A stretch of 6,111 nt of DNA from Planctomycetota bacterium (GTDB lineage Bacteria; Planctomycetota; Planctomycetia; Pirellulales; S012-138). The DNA lies in the NCBI GenBank assembly GCA_026982835.1, contig JALSGI010000075.1:1-6111 (forward strand). Direction: 5' to 3'. Numbering within the stretch: the stretch's first letter is position 1; each line of letters begins with the position of its first letter. Shown one piece after another: positions 5,526-6,111 of the stretch. The notes under the pieces were generated by a model that ran no database searches, had not been told where the DNA came from, and saw only the letters and a program-made list of their open reading frames with translations. The position numbers and the translations under genes are program-made.

Positions 5526-5769
5526 TGTATCGAGGCAGACACATTGTTTAATCCAACTCGACGGAGGAGAGAAACCAACATGCCACTCTGAAATCAAAAA
5601 TGCACATCAGCTTTATGACAAGCAGAGTTGAAGGGCCAGGTAGCTTTTGGAGAACAACTCGCCGGTCCCGAAGGAGGCCGAGTCGTCGAATGCGGCTGCC
5701 GCATTGTGCAGCTTTAGCAATGTTCCCAACGGTGGCTGGAATTGAAAACTTTTATGCGAGAAATTCGTT
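5526..5769. other. Intergenic region with hairpin and a possible coding remnant
   Basis: No complete gene seen. A good ribosome-binding-like GGAGGAG (5563-5569) precedes ATG 5580, but that frame stops after three codons. From 5619 to 5717 the plus strand is open and GC-rich at third positions, reading ...FGEQLAGPEGGRVVECGC... to a TAG, which looks like the tail of a lost gene. AATGCGG (5689-5695) and CCGCATT (5699-5705) form a perfect 7-bp stem with a 3-base loop but no T-run. Confidence 0.35.
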
Positions 5770-6111
5770 ATGAATAAGGCTTCCTTGGTTGGCTGGCTGG
5801 TCGCCGCCGGCGTGCTGGTGATTTTCTGTGCCGGAGGTTATTATCTTCTCCGCCAGGTGTTGTGGAGTTTCGGCATCCCTTATTCCAGCTACTGGGTAGC
5901 CAACTACGATGGCTACTCTTTTTCCATGCACGGGGATCGCGTGGATTGCGTTTGGACGCATCCTTTCCCCGACGATCCCGACTCTCCGCAACTGTTCCTC
6001 CGCGTGGCTAATCGCGACGATTTGGGCGTGTTTCACGTCCGCCGGTTCCCGGAATCCCTGGCACAAGAGATCTTGCCTTTTAAAATTGAAGACGCTGTTG
6101 TGCCGGATTAT
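5770..6111 (+). CDS. Membrane-anchored protein of unknown function, N-terminal part
   Basis: The first 114 codons of a gene that runs past the right edge. Residues 6-28 (LVGWLVAAGVLVIFCAGGYYLLR) form one hydrophobic helix after a short MNKAS start, with Arg behind it, so an N-terminal membrane anchor with the rest outside is likely. The following part (SYWVANYDGYSFSMHGDRVDCVWTHPFPDDPDS, then LFLRVANRDDLGVFHVRRFPES) is rich in aromatic and acidic residues and looks like a beta-rich soluble domain. I do not recognise the family. The ATG at 5770 is preceded only by GCGAGAA, a weak ribosome binding site. Composition is higher in GC than the gene pair to its left, so it probably belongs to the host backbone. 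Cys20 is not in a lipobox. Confidence 0.72.
   Translation, partial: MNKASLVGWLVAAGVLVIFCAGGYYLLRQVLWSFGIPYSSYWVANYDGYSFSMHGDRVDCVWTHPFPDDPDSPQLFLRVANRDDLGVFHVRRFPESLAQEILPFKIEDAVVPDY

Noticed and set aside
5600..5772. Small plus-strand frame ending over the start of the last gene
   Set aside because: The Arg-rich, low-complexity translation and lack of a ribosome binding site suggest chance, although its TGA overlaps the next ATG.

Overview
The window looks like chromosomal DNA of a GC-rich planctomycete, perhaps from the Pirellulales. This rests on the secreted protein at 1241-2335, which resembles from memory a family of planctomycetal secreted hypotheticals, on the two-helix protein at 2445-2627, on paralogous Uma2-type nuclease genes, and on the high GC of positions 1-4030. 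The taxonomic call is inference; no marker gene is present.

Left part (1-2660), minus strand, read right to left: a 60-residue two-helix membrane protein, a secreted protein with its own good promoter, a complete Uma2-family (DUF820) PD-(D/E)XK nuclease-like gene, and a second Uma2 gene cut by the left edge. The two Uma2 genes are a direct duplication at an offset of exactly 759 bp. They are about 97% identical in two blocks that flank a 91-bp block of only about 60% identity.

Centre (2661-3983): a divergent intergenic region with a strong 8-bp palindrome beside a TTGACA box, then dusB-like tRNA-dihydrouridine synthase on the plus strand, the only gene here with a firmly known biochemical role.

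Right part (3984-6111): a gene-poor stretch holding two short non-autonomous insertion-like elements, each with terminal inverted repeats and a matching short direct repeat on both sides (66 bp with TTA, 118 bp with TTAT). The second carries a hairpin followed by six T. Immediately after it lie two unrecognised plus-strand genes (4495-4863 and 4887-5525) of visibly lower GC, spaced 23 bp apart and probably cotranscribed. After a 244-bp gap, a membrane-anchored protein of unknown function runs off the right edge.

No single pathway links the genes. The best candidates for something undescribed are the low-GC gene pair beside the insertion-like elements, the mosaic Uma2 duplication, and the 9-bp inverted repeat around the promoter of the secreted protein. 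No rRNA, tRNA or CRISPR array was seen.
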